Source: Segatella oris
GTDB taxonomy: Bacteria > Bacteroidota > Bacteroidia > Bacteroidales > Bacteroidaceae
NCBI RefSeq assembly: GCF_900637655.1
Contig: NZ_LR134384.1
Span: forward strand, 806,001-870,000
DNA length: 64,000 nt
Direction: 5' to 3'
Each line of letters starts with the position of its first letter. Position 1 is the stretch's first letter. The notes beneath the pieces were generated by a model that saw nothing but the letters and a program-made list of their open reading frames with translations, did no database searches and was not told where the DNA came from. This document shows, in pieces, positions 28,144 through 37,013 of this stretch. The translations under genes and the position numbers were made by a program.

Positions 28144-30111
28144 ATGAAAACCAAACATATATTATTAGGTGTCATTGCCTCGATAACGATGGTGGCAGGA
28201 CTCTCTTCCTGCGATGACTATCTGAACACTGATAAGTACTTTTACAATCAGACGAGCCTTGATTCAGTCTTTCAGCGCAAGAGTCTTTTGATGCAATATC
28301 TCAATGCTGCATCAGGCTATCTGCCTGCAGACGACCAGCTTTGGACCAATGCAAGCGTACCATTCTGCTTCTCTTCAGACGAAGCTTTCTGTTCATGGAA
28401 AGACGACCGTCACGCCGGTATCTACTATGCTATGGGCGAAATCGACAAGTATAAAGGCTATTTTGACGGTTGGGCCAACTACTATAAAGGCATTCGCAAG
28501 GCCTATATGATTTTGGAAAGAATGGGTGAATGCCAGGATCTTTCCGAGACAGAGCGCCGTGATATCGCCGGACAATGCCACTTCCTGCTGGCACATTATT
28601 ACTATTGTCTTGTGCGTCAGTATGGTCCAGTGCCTTTGATTCCGAAGACAATCCCGTCGAATGCCAATGTTGATGACATGACTTATCTGCGTGCCACCTA
28701 TGATGAGTGCATCGACTTCATTGCTAAAGAGTATGAAGAGGCAGCTCGCATGCTTGATACTGAGCGTTCGTCTATCGAAACATATAAGGTTCCAACTGCC
28801 GGCGCTGCACTAGCTTTAGAGTCAAGAGTGTTGCTCGAAGCCGCAAGTCCTTGGTTCAATGGCAATAAATACTATGTAGATTTCAAGCGCCGTTCTGACG
28901 GTGTGAATTACTTCAATCAGACCTATGATGCAACGAAATGGGGTAGAGCTGCAGCTGTATGTAAATGTATTATCAACACTGGTAAATATGCGCTTTATAC
29001 GGTTCCTGCCGACAGCAAGACACCTGCTTTCCCTGCAAATGTATCGACAGCCAATTATCCTGACGGCATAGGTGGTATTGATCCATTCCGCTCCTACAAT
29101 GACATGTTCACCGGAGAAGAAAGTGGTTTCAACGTATCTGAATTCATGTGGGCCAAGGAAGCATCGTGGGATCTCGTGTGGATTTCGTTCCCTGCGGTTG
29201 CAGGTGGAGGCAATGGGCTTTGCGTTAGCCAGAACCTTGTAGACGCTTATCGCATGCAAAACGGTATGGATATCAACGAAGCGGGTAGTGGCTACCCTAA
29301 TCCTACAGAGGCATGGAAGCCGATTGGAGGGGGTGGGAAGACCTTCTCTAACTATCAGTTGAGTTCACAGGTAGCCAAGATGTATGATAATCGTGAGATG
29401 CGTTTCTATGCAACTATCGTGTTCAACTACTGCTATCGCGAGGCAAGTTCCTACACAGGAACGGCTGCCAACAATAAGAATTTCTATCAGACATTCTATA
29501 AAGACAGTCCATTTGCTGCTTGGTCAGACTATCCCAACGATAAGTCTTTCTCTGGTTATAACTGTATCAAGTACTGTCATCCATCGGATAAGCCCGGTAA
29601 TGGGGGTACAGTTCGCAGCAAATACTTCCCATTAATCCGCTATGCTGAAGTGTTATTGAACTATGTTGAGGCCATGAACGAAATGGAAGGCAGCTATACC
29701 GACAGTGAGAACAATATCACAGTGACACGTGATCCTGCTGAAATGGTGAAGTATTTCAATATGATCCGCTATCGTGCCGGCTTGCCGGGTATTACGTTGG
29801 CAGATGCAGCAGACAAGGCGAAAATGCGCGAACTGATCAAGCGTGAACGTCAAGTTGAGTTTGCACTTGAGGGCCGTCGTTTCTACGACTTGCGCCGTTG
29901 GGGTGACTTGCAGCGTACAATGGCCGACCCTTTCATTGTGATGAATGTTGATGCCCGCAGTAATGAACAGCAGAAGTTCTATACAAGAACCGTCAGCTCT
30001 TATCAGTATTCGCTCTACAACATCACTAACAAGCTGTGTCTCTATCCAATCAAGCAGAGCCGCATCGACAAGAACCCTAAGCTTGATCAGAACCCAGGTT
30101 GGGAGAAATAA
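28144..30111 (+). CDS. SusD/RagB-like lipoprotein (locus A)
   Basis: A 655-residue surface lipoprotein, lipid cysteine in GLSSCDDYL, with SusD features: the N-terminal DYLNTDKYF, helical TPR-like segments (AKEYEEAARMLDTE), the conserved RYAEVLLNYVEAMNE, KRERQVEFALEGRRFYDLRRW, and the closing LCLYPIKQSRIDKNPKLDQN-type end. It acts as the lid that feeds ligand to SusC. Gene order and spacing (33 and 25 bases) show an operon. Confidence 0.94.
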   Translation: MKTKHILLGVIASITMVAGLSSCDDYLNTDKYFYNQTSLDSVFQRKSLLMQYLNAASGYLPADDQLWTNASVPFCFSSDEAFCSWKDDRHAGIYYAMGEIDKYKGYFDGWANYYKGIRKAYMILERMGECQDLSETERRDIAGQCHFLLAHYYYCLVRQYGPVPLIPKTIPSNANVDDMTYLRATYDECIDFIAKEYEEAARMLDTERSSIETYKVPTAGAALALESRVLLEAASPWFNGNKYYVDFKRRSDGVNYFNQTYDATKWGRAAAVCKCIINTGKYALYTVPADSKTPAFPANVSTANYPDGIGGIDPFRSYNDMFTGEESGFNVSEFMWAKEASWDLVWISFPAVAGGGNGLCVSQNLVDAYRMQNGMDINEAGSGYPNPTEAWKPIGGGGKTFSNYQLSSQVAKMYDNREMRFYATIVFNYCYREASSYTGTAANNKNFYQTFYKDSPFAAWSDYPNDKSFSGYNCIKYCHPSDKPGNGGTVRSKYFPLIRYAEVLLNYVEAMNEMEGSYTDSENNITVTRDPAEMVKYFNMIRYRAGLPGITLADAADKAKMRELIKRERQVEFALEGRRFYDLRRWGDLQRTMADPFIVMNVDARSNEQQKFYTRTVSSYQYSLYNITNKLCLYPIKQSRIDKNPKLDQNPGWEK

Positions 30112-30136
30112 AATAACGAATTAAAGAACAAAGACA

Positions 30137-31015
30137 ATGAAGAAGAATAAACATTTCATTATTCTCATGCTCGGAACGGTACTTGTCGGTGCCGGTTCCT
30201 GTGAGCCCCAGAGCGACCCTTTGGAGCATGAGCAGTATCAGAAAGAAGTATATTTGGTGGGCGCTGCACAGGATATACAAGACAGGGAAGTGCCGTATGA
30301 CGGTGACGGAAGCCTCTATGTTTCGGTTGCCATCGGTGGAACTCAATTCCCAGGTGAGGATGTTCAGGTCACGATTAGCTTGGCAAGCAGTGAGAAGATG
30401 AAGCTTTATAACTACAAAAACTTCTCTGCTAACGATGTAAAGTATCAGATGTTGCCTTCCAATTGGTATGATTTCCCGTCGTGGACAGGTACAATCAAGG
30501 CGGGAAATGCCTATAGTCGCATACCGTTGAAGGTTTACACAGAGAATATTCACCCCGATTCGCTTTATGTTATCCCCTTAAAAGTGGTGTCAACGAGTGC
30601 TTATTCTCCCGTAGGAAAAGACACTGTGCTGCTTCTCCACCCTAAGATGATCAATCAATATTCGGGAAGTTACACCTTCGAAGGGGCGACTTGGGAGATG
30701 AAGAATGGCAAGAAAGATACTAATACGGCTTCGGTTATCACCACACTGCGTAATGCAACGGCCATGAATAGCTCGACTATTCGCTTGTTTAACAAGGTTG
30801 TAGCAGAGAAAATCAGTAATGTTGCCAACTTTACCTATAATATTTGCGTGAACACTGACAATACATTGACAATCACTTCGTATGACAAGTTAGGCATCAC
30901 TGGCGGCGGTGGAACCTATAATCCAGCGAAGAAGTCGTTCACGTTGTGGTATACTATTGAAGAAAACGGCCACACCTATCGGACAGAGGCTACGCTTACA
31001 AAGTCTAATAAGTAA
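30137..31015 (+). CDS. DUF1735/DUF4361-type surface lipoprotein (locus A)
   Basis: A 292-residue lipoprotein (MKKNKHFIILMLGTVLVGAGSC) with an N-terminal Ig-like module (DUF1735/BT_3987 style, VYLVGAAQDIQDREV to VIPLKVVSTSAYSPVGKDTV) and a C-terminal beta-barrel of about 130 residues beginning YSGSYTFEGATWEM. Such proteins accompany SusC/D pairs and are thought to bind ligand at the cell surface. It is the last gene of locus A, closed by a strong terminator. The domain names are assigned from pattern and context. Confidence 0.75.
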   Translation: MKKNKHFIILMLGTVLVGAGSCEPQSDPLEHEQYQKEVYLVGAAQDIQDREVPYDGDGSLYVSVAIGGTQFPGEDVQVTISLASSEKMKLYNYKNFSANDVKYQMLPSNWYDFPSWTGTIKAGNAYSRIPLKVYTENIHPDSLYVIPLKVVSTSAYSPVGKDTVLLLHPKMINQYSGSYTFEGATWEMKNGKKDTNTASVITTLRNATAMNSSTIRLFNKVVAEKISNVANFTYNICVNTDNTLTITSYDKLGITGGGGTYNPAKKSFTLWYTIEENGHTYRTEATLTKSNK

Positions 31016-31084
31016 CGGGATGTGGTTGGAAGATAATCTAAAATCCTAAGATTTCAGTGTATAAAGCGTTTCTGTATAGGTATT

Positions 31085-31122
31085 CTGGGTAGGCACAGAC
31101 AATGTGCCTGCCCAGGATTTTA
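31085..31122 (+). terminator. Terminator of locus A
   Basis: CTGGGTAGGCACA (31085-31097) pairs with TGTGCCTGCCCAG (31103-31115), 13 bp with one G-U, 5-base loop, followed by GATTTTATGTTT. Confidence 0.75.
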
Positions 31123-31309
31123 TGTTTATAAAGCGGATGTATGTCAATGGGGAAACTGCTATTTGCCTATGCAAAATAAGATTACTATAGGTAGCATGTC
31201 TGCTATGCCCATTCACCTTGCAGGCTGACAGCTTACATTTGTCTGCTTTATTTGCTTTGTTGTGGTCTGTATAGTTGCAAATAATGAAGTATAGGTTGCA
31301 TCTTTCTAA

Positions 31310-31477
31310 AAATATTTACAATTGTTCTCATAAGCTTTATGAATTTGAAATACGAACCTATTTCATTCAAAATAGATGCTGTTTTTTGATAATTTGCAAT
31401 TTATTGACTATAGAATGTTATGTTATTCCTTTCTTTTTATAATGAAAGATTACGCTGAAAAATCATGTAACTTACAG
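31310..31477. repeat. Dispersed intergenic repeat, copy 2
   Basis: Diverged relative of 22434-22600 in the same orientation, ending at AAAAATCATGTAACTTACA, right beside the terminal repeat of the insertion sequence. No gene lies in it. Confidence 0.5.
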
Positions 31478-32494
31478 CGTAATGGACATTTGGTAGGCTG
31501 GTAATTCCAGTCTACTTTTTCATATTTAGAAATCCATCTATGAACTTCTTTTTATTAGTCTCCTTCATTCCATTATGATTATGCAGTACTCTTTTAAGTT
31601 GTGAGTCAAATCCTTCCAAGAGATTTGTCGTATTGGGTATCTTAATTCCAGATATTCTTTATACGTATAGAGCCATTTAAGATGTGCATTTACAGAACGC
31701 CTTGCAGTTCTCAGCCTTCTATGTGTATAGATTGTCTTGCCGGAGATTAGCAGCGTTCGTTCATCGAGGAATTCTTTCCATTCATCACACCATTTATCAA
31801 AGCCTGCTATAAATTCTTCTTTCCCGATAGAGAACATATTTTTCATTAATGCTAGCAGTTCGATGCCTGCGGACGAATGTGGCTTGTTGGTAAGAAGCCT
31901 TCTACCTATCAGTAACAGGTGGAATTGACACATTTGCACGGGGCAGGGAGTTACAGCCTGCAAAAGCCCGACATGTCCATCGCACACCACTACCTTTATC
32001 CGAATTCCACCCTCCTCAATACATCTGAATCAAGGTAATCCTTGTTGGTTTCGTTCCTGACAAACTTTCGATGAAGTATCCTGCCTAATGCAGCATCTTG
32101 AAACAGCATTACACCAAAGGTCTTGAAAAAGTAGGTCGTATCCAGTATTATGGTTGCAGATACAGGATAGAAGGGAGTAAAGCTTTCTGCCACTGAACTT
32201 AACCTACAACGTATGGTTCTTTCTGAACATTTGTGAAGAATGGAAAGCTCAGAAATGGTTCGCTTCTCGGTCAGATAGTCATTCCATAAACAGACATTGT
32301 CTATACGCCGACCACTTTGAAATTGCCTGCCACAATCTCTGCAAAAGTACATTTGGACGTTACGTCGGGGCCCATTCTTTTTTACATTTGAGCTGTTACA
32401 GAATATACAGTTTTTTATTCATGAGTTTTCAAATGCTACAAAGGTAATAATAAAGGACATTCGAGAGTTTTCAGCCTATCAAATATCCATTACG
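31478..32494 (-). mobile_element. Decayed insertion sequence, IS256/IS1249-like
   Basis: Imperfect terminal inverted repeats bound it: CGTAATGGACATTTGGTAGG at the left and, inverted, CGTAATGGATATTTGATAGG at the right (two mismatches in 20). About 1.0 kb with one transposase gene filling the inside. The family name is tentative: zinc-ribbon N-terminus plus a VCDGHVGLLQA / QMCQFH core fits the IS1249 side of IS256. Confidence 0.65.
31512..32422 (-). pseudogene. Transposase pseudogene, at least three frameshifts
   Basis: Reading across frames rebuilds a transposase of about 300 residues. It starts at ATG 32422 (MNK.., one extra A in a poly-A run), continues with the zinc ribbon CIFC...MYFCRDCGRQF, the ILDTTYF strand and FVRNETNKDYLDS; it shifts frame near 32010, giving IKVVVCDGHVGLLQA and PVQMCQFHLLLIGRRLLT; it shifts again near 31640, giving IPNTTNLLEGFDSQLKRVL and ending GFLNMKK at 31512. 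The catalytic core is recognisable but no frame is open throughout, so the copy is dead. Confidence 0.75.
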
Positions 32495-32497
32495 TAA

Positions 32498-32648
32498 GAA
32501 ATTCATTCTTCATTAACCCAAAGAAGTTCTCCGTTACGAAGCTGTTCCGCAGCTCTCTTGTAATCAATTTCTTTGTTGTTCATAAAAAATAAAGTGTATA
32601 AAACTGTTTCTTATTGTAGTCTGACACAGTTTACTTTACACTCTCGTT
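32498..32648 (-). mobile_element. 5' end of an IS256-family element (remnant)
   Basis: Minus strand: terminal repeat GAGAGTGTAAAGTAAACTGT (from 32645) followed by GTCAGACTACAATAAGA, then a short leader and the first 26 codons of an IS256 transposase (MNNKEIDYKRAAEQLRNGEL) at 32583, cut short at a stop near 32504. The same terminal repeat with two differences bounds the IS256 transposase at the right end of the window (63228). The rest of this copy has been lost, apparently at the IS1249-like insertion. Confidence 0.65.
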
Positions 32649-33453
32649 AACCTTGCGTAACATGCTTTGTGTAATATCGTGCTTCTTCAACATTGTCTGA
32701 TACATAGCATGCTGGTATTGCCGCCTTGGTCAGAATGCATGATAAATCCCTTTAACTCTTTATGCTTTCTAAACACTTTATCCAATATACTTTTGATCAT
32801 CTTTATATTTGAACTTTCTGCTATAGTATATGAGATTATCTCACCATTGGACATGTCGAGAATTGGAGATAAATAGAACTTTGTCCCACAGACTTTCATT
32901 TGGATGACATCTGTCGTCCACTTCTGGTTTGGAGCATCTACACCGAAGTTCCAATTTATCTTATTGGGAGCGTTCTTTCAGACTTCTTCTTTATATGAGT
33001 TGTAATGCTTCTTATTGCGCAAGGCTTTCAGCCCCAGCCAGTTCATTAACTTTTGGACAGTCTTATAATTTATAAGAATACCTTCATTACACAATTCAAA
33101 GTATACCCTGCGATAGCCATAGCACTTATGATCATCTTCGTATATCTTCTTTATCTCTATTCTTATATTGTCATAGCTATCACTGTCATTTGTGTGAGCG
33201 ATGATAATAGAACACAGAACGATCCATTCCTGTCCATTTCTGCATATACTGCAATGAATGTTCTTTAAGCCTTAGTTCATCAATGGCTTCTGCCCAGTCT
33301 CTCTTAGTTGGGCTTTCCATTTCTCTACTAAGACTCTCTCACTTTTTTATAGAGCATTCTCCGTTCTGAGCTCCTTGACTTCTTTCCTGAGCTTCTCTAA
33401 TTCTATCAATAGCTTTTCCCTTTCTTCCCATATCAGGTGGTCTACCTCGTTTC
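32649..33453 (-). pseudogene. IS3-family (IS150-type) transposase remnant
   Basis: Minus-strand frames carry, in order, LIELEKLRKEVKELR (orfA/orfB junction helix), HCSICRNGQEW, DHKCYGYRRVYFELC, NYKTVQKLMNWLGLKALRNK, KWTTDVIQMKVCGTKFYLSP, ILDMSNGEIISYTIAES and MHSDQGG, then YQHAMYQTMLKKHDITQSML. This is the integrase core of IS150-type IS3 elements. Several frameshifts break it. At 32649 the C-terminus is cut within the SMLRK segment by the IS256 terminal repeat, so IS256 inserted into IS3. Confidence 0.75.
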
Positions 33454-34015
33454 AAGAGTGTAAAGTGGACAGGGCACTTGAAACGCTGCTGCGTTTCAGC
33501 TTGCGGTCGATGGTGAGATAATACTCGAAGCCTTTAATAAAGGTTTTATCCAACTGTGAAAGGGGAATGTCGCTTACCTTGTGTTTCTTCTGCACATATT
33601 CACGGAGCAATGAGAGTTGATAAGTGCGGAGCTTGAACGTTTTCAAGGCTCGGCCAATGCCGATACGTTCCTTTGTCTGTGTAAGATACTCGCTGTAACT
33701 CTCCAAGAGCAAGGTTTGACGGTGGATTTGTCCCTGATAGGCATCCCTTACGTCTGTGGCGATAAAGGATTCTTCCCTTTCACAGAAGTTCGTGAAAGCG
33801 TGAGTGGATGAGTGCGATGCATTCACCGAGTTTTTGATTGACGGATACCGCAATGGCACTCTTGCCGATGAGCCGCTACTTACGGCTGTCCCAAAGATAT
33901 GGATGAGTCTTGCACTTGGTGGAGAATCCCGAATGGGTTCTGCCCATGGAGATACGCCCGATGACAGGCACAAGTCCTTTCTTATCGGTTCGTTTCACCT
34001 AAACGAAGAACGATA
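33454..34015 (-). pseudogene. Tyrosine recombinase (Bacteroidota integrase) N-terminal fragment
   Basis: Minus strand: an arm-binding domain (VKRTDKKGLVPVIGRISMG, then THSGFSTKCKTHPYLWDSRK) with an in-frame stop after it, a second stop after RFHELL, and a frame change into ATDVRDAYQGQIHRQTLLLE and the SAM-like core-binding domain (LREYVQKKHKVSDIPL, FIKGFEYYLTIDRK). The sequence ends at STLHS where the IS3 remnant begins, so the whole catalytic domain (R-H-R-Y) is missing. It marks a lost integrative element. Confidence 0.75.
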
Positions 34016-34449
34016 ATTTCTGTTTGTTTTCTTTTATTTTCCTATTGTTTTTTCTAAATTTCCTTCGCTTGCAAAGGTACAGAAGAACAAGTGTTCCTTA
34101 GCGATGCAAAAAAAATGAAAGATAAGGAATAAAAAACTATGTATCAGTTATTTAGCTTCAATTTGTAATTCCTTTTTGCTTTTTCCTTGATGGGTTACGA
34201 TTTGGTAACGGAACTCCTGCCGTTTGATGATAGTTTTCGCTTACCCTCAAAATAGTAAGAAAATGCTAAATGATACTATTTCAAATAGTTACATTCCTTT
34301 CGTTTCCCGATATTTCCCTTAATTCTTAGCTACCGATTACGCACGAAAAGGAAATGAAAGAGGGAAAACTCGAAACCATGAAAACAACTTCGCATTAGAT
34401 TATCCACTTTTCGGAACAAGGATGAAGATAACTTACTTCTTGTTTGCTT
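34016..34449. other. Intergenic, no gene seen
   Basis: AT-rich DNA between the integrase fragment and the control region of dcuB. I see no open frame, RNA gene or clear repeat. Confidence 0.4.
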
Positions 34450-34508
34450 ATTTACAAAAACTATGCAGGATTTTGTAAATAACTTATGCTATTTCCCCTC
34501 TACCTTTG
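34450..34508 (+). promoter_or_regulatory. dcuB promoter with perfect 10-bp inverted repeat
   Basis: ATTTACAAAA (34450-34459) and TTTTGTAAAT (34471-34480) are exact inverse complements, 11 bases apart. A TACCTTTG box follows at 34501-34508, 54 bases before the dcuB ATG. The right arm overlaps where the upstream promoter element would lie, so a bound dimer could repress or activate. Confidence 0.6.
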
Positions 34509-34561
34509 CATTTACGAACGAAACAATAATATAATCTTTACGAAATCTTATCACGTTCTGT

Positions 34562-35908
34562 ATGGTAACATCTTTGATAATTCTGCAACTGTTTATAGTC
34601 TTGGCGCTCATCTTTATCGGTGCACGTGTTGGCGGCATCGGCCTTGGTATCTATGGTATGGTGGGCGTGTTTATCTTGGTTTTCATCTTTGGACTGAAGC
34701 CTGGGAACCCGCCTATCGACGTGATGTTGATTATCGTCTCAGTCATCACTGCGGCAGCTTCCCTGCAGGCGGCAGGCGGATTAGACTATCTTGTAGGGCT
34801 TGCTGCAAAGTTTCTGCGCAAGCATCCCGAACACATTACTTATTATGGCCCACTCGTTACGTGGCTTTTCTGCCTCGTTGCTGGTACGGCCCACACGTCG
34901 TATTCACTGCTCCCGATTATCTCAGAGATAGCCACCAATTCGAAGATACGCCCCGAACGACCGTTGAGTGTGGCTGCGATAGCAGCTTCATTGGGCATCA
35001 CGGGCAGTCCTGTTTCAGCAGCTACGGCCGCCATTATCTCTGCCGATTTGCTTGGTGGAAGGGGAATTGAACTGAAAGATATATTGATTATCTGTGTTCC
35101 GGCATCGCTGATAGCCATTCTCGTGGCGTCATTTGTGCAAAACCGTATAGGGAAAGAGCTTGTTGATGACCCCGAATACCGACGCAGGGTGAAGGAAGGC
35201 ATCATCAATCCCGAGCAAGATGCCAAGAACATGGAACAGATGGAAGAGCATCCCAACCCACGGGCGAAGTACTCGGTGATAGCATTCCTTGTGGCCGTTG
35301 TCATGATTGTGATATTCGGTTCGGTGCCTTCGCTTCGCCCATCTTTTATGGTTGATGGCGAAACGGTGCGCATGGGAATGCCCGAAACCATTGAAGTTGT
35401 CATGATGGCCATGTCGACCGTCATCCTGCTTGTAGGTAAAGCCAAGGTGCAGGATGCCGTGAAAGGCAGTGTCTTTGGTGCCGGCATGAATGCTATGGTG
35501 GGCATTTTTGGGATTGCATGGATGGGCGATACGTTCTTCAATGGCAACCTTGCTTTCTTCAAAGCACACATTGCAGGCATCGTAACCCAATATCCGTTCC
35601 TCTTTGCCGTAGCGTTGTTCTTCATGTCGATTATGCTCTTCTCGCAGGCTGCAACTGTAAGAACACTCTATCCCTTGGGCATTGGTTTGGGTATTGCTCC
35701 ATTGGCATTGGTAGCCATGTTCCCTGCCGTGAATGGCTATTTCTTCATTCCCAACTATCCTACCGAAGTTGCTGCAATCAACTTCGACCGCACAGGAACC
35801 ACGCGCATTGGTCGCTTTGTCATCAACCATAGCTTCCAGTTGGCGGGCTTCATCACCACCTTCGTGAGCATCGGTGTGGGCTATTTAGTCATCACCTTCC
35901 TCTATTGA
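34562..35908 (+). CDS. dcuB: Anaerobic C4-dicarboxylate transporter (DcuA/DcuB family)
   Basis: A 448-residue inner-membrane protein with about ten hydrophobic segments and the Dcu signatures GARVGGIGLGIYGMVGV, DVMLIIVSVITAAASLQAAGG (shortened) and GTAHTSYSLLPIISEIA. It exchanges fumarate, aspartate or malate for succinate in anaerobic fumarate respiration. It leads the dcuB-ansB-porin group, 52 bases before the asparaginase. A central hydrophilic loop (about 200-235) is Glu/Lys-rich. DcuA versus DcuB cannot be told apart by eye. Confidence 0.92.
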   Translation: MVTSLIILQLFIVLALIFIGARVGGIGLGIYGMVGVFILVFIFGLKPGNPPIDVMLIIVSVITAAASLQAAGGLDYLVGLAAKFLRKHPEHITYYGPLVTWLFCLVAGTAHTSYSLLPIISEIATNSKIRPERPLSVAAIAASLGITGSPVSAATAAIISADLLGGRGIELKDILIICVPASLIAILVASFVQNRIGKELVDDPEYRRRVKEGIINPEQDAKNMEQMEEHPNPRAKYSVIAFLVAVVMIVIFGSVPSLRPSFMVDGETVRMGMPETIEVVMMAMSTVILLVGKAKVQDAVKGSVFGAGMNAMVGIFGIAWMGDTFFNGNLAFFKAHIAGIVTQYPFLFAVALFFMSIMLFSQAATVRTLYPLGIGLGIAPLALVAMFPAVNGYFFIPNYPTEVAAINFDRTGTTRIGRFVINHSFQLAGFITTFVSIGVGYLVITFLY

Positions 35909-35960
35909 GAATTTTTGTAACCTATTATAATATTATTATTAACCTATAAACATAAGAAAT

Positions 35961-37010
35961 ATGAAAACATTCAAGATTTCTTTTTTGATGCTTTTTGCAT
36001 TAGTCTTTACGCTGACCGTAACTGCAAAACCGAAGATTCGCATCATCGCTACAGGCGGAACTATCGCCGGAGTGAGTGCCAGTGCAACCTCTTCTGCTTA
36101 TAGTGCAGGCCAGGTGGGTATTCAGACACTGATTGATGCAGTACCCCAGATTAAGGATTTAGCTGAAGTAAGTGGCGAGCAACTCGTCAATATTGGTAGT
36201 CAGGACATGAATGATGCCGTTTGGTTAAAACTTGCCAAGCGCATCAATCAGTTGTTGAACAAGGAAGGCTATGACGGTGTATTGGTGACCCACGGAACTG
36301 ATACCATGGAGGAAACAGGCTACTTCCTGAGCCTCACTGTACATAGCGACAAGCCTGTTATCCTTGTAGGCAGCATGCGTTCTTCAACGGCAATCAGCGC
36401 CGACGGCCCTGCTAACCTCTACAATGGGGTGGCTGCTTTGGTTGACCCATCATCAAAGGGACATGGCGTTATGGCTTGCATGAACAATGAACTCATCGAT
36501 GCCAAGAGCCTTATCAAGACTCATACGACCGACTGCGGAACCTTCAAGGGCACTTATGGTGAAGTTGGGTATGTTTATAACGGTAAGCCTTATTATATCT
36601 TTGAGCCTACTTACAAGCACACCACAAAGAGCGAATTCAATGTTGACAACCTTGATAAGCTGCCGCAAGTAGGTATCATCTACGGTTATGCCAACTGCTC
36701 TACATTGCCTATCGAGGCTTTCGTGAAGGCAAAATATGACGGTATCGTATTGGCCGGAGTAGGTGATGGTAACTTCTATAAAGATGTGTTCGATGTAGCT
36801 GTTCAGGCTCAGAAGAATGGCATTCAGATTGTACGTTCAAGCCGTGTTCCTACAGGGCCTACTTGTTTGAACGGCGAAGTTGACGACAGCAAGTATCATT
36901 TCGTTGCAGCCTTGAACCTCAATCCGCAGAAAGCACGTGTGCTCTTGCAGCTTGCTTTGACTAAGACACACGACTGGCAACAAATTCAAAAGTATTTCGA
37001 AGAGTATTAA
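35961..37010 (+). CDS. ansB: Type II (periplasmic) L-asparaginase
   Basis: A 349-residue enzyme with a signal peptide (MKTFKISFLMLFALVFTLTV) and the two active-site motifs: IIATGGTIAGV (first catalytic Thr) and GVLVTHGTDTMEET (second Thr with Asp). GSMRSSTAISADGPANLYN is also typical. It hydrolyses asparagine to aspartate and ammonia in the periplasm. It lies between the dicarboxylate transporter and the porin gene (3 bases to the latter), which ties it to anaerobic fumarate respiration as in the ansB-dcuA pairs of enteric bacteria. Confidence 0.95.
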   Translation: MKTFKISFLMLFALVFTLTVTAKPKIRIIATGGTIAGVSASATSSAYSAGQVGIQTLIDAVPQIKDLAEVSGEQLVNIGSQDMNDAVWLKLAKRINQLLNKEGYDGVLVTHGTDTMEETGYFLSLTVHSDKPVILVGSMRSSTAISADGPANLYNGVAALVDPSSKGHGVMACMNNELIDAKSLIKTHTTDCGTFKGTYGEVGYVYNGKPYYIFEPTYKHTTKSEFNVDNLDKLPQVGIIYGYANCSTLPIEAFVKAKYDGIVLAGVGDGNFYKDVFDVAVQAQKNGIQIVRSSRVPTGPTCLNGEVDDSKYHFVAALNLNPQKARVLLQLALTKTHDWQQIQKYFEEY

Positions 37011-37013
37011 ACC

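Noticed and set aside
33452..33973. Intact 173-residue recombinase
   Set aside because: Its first 60 or so residues are out of frame with the true arm-binding domain, and the catalytic domain is missing; annotated as a pseudogene instead.
34843..35625. 260-codon minus-strand frame across dcuB
   Set aside because: Met/Thr/Ala-rich antisense shadow of a membrane protein gene.
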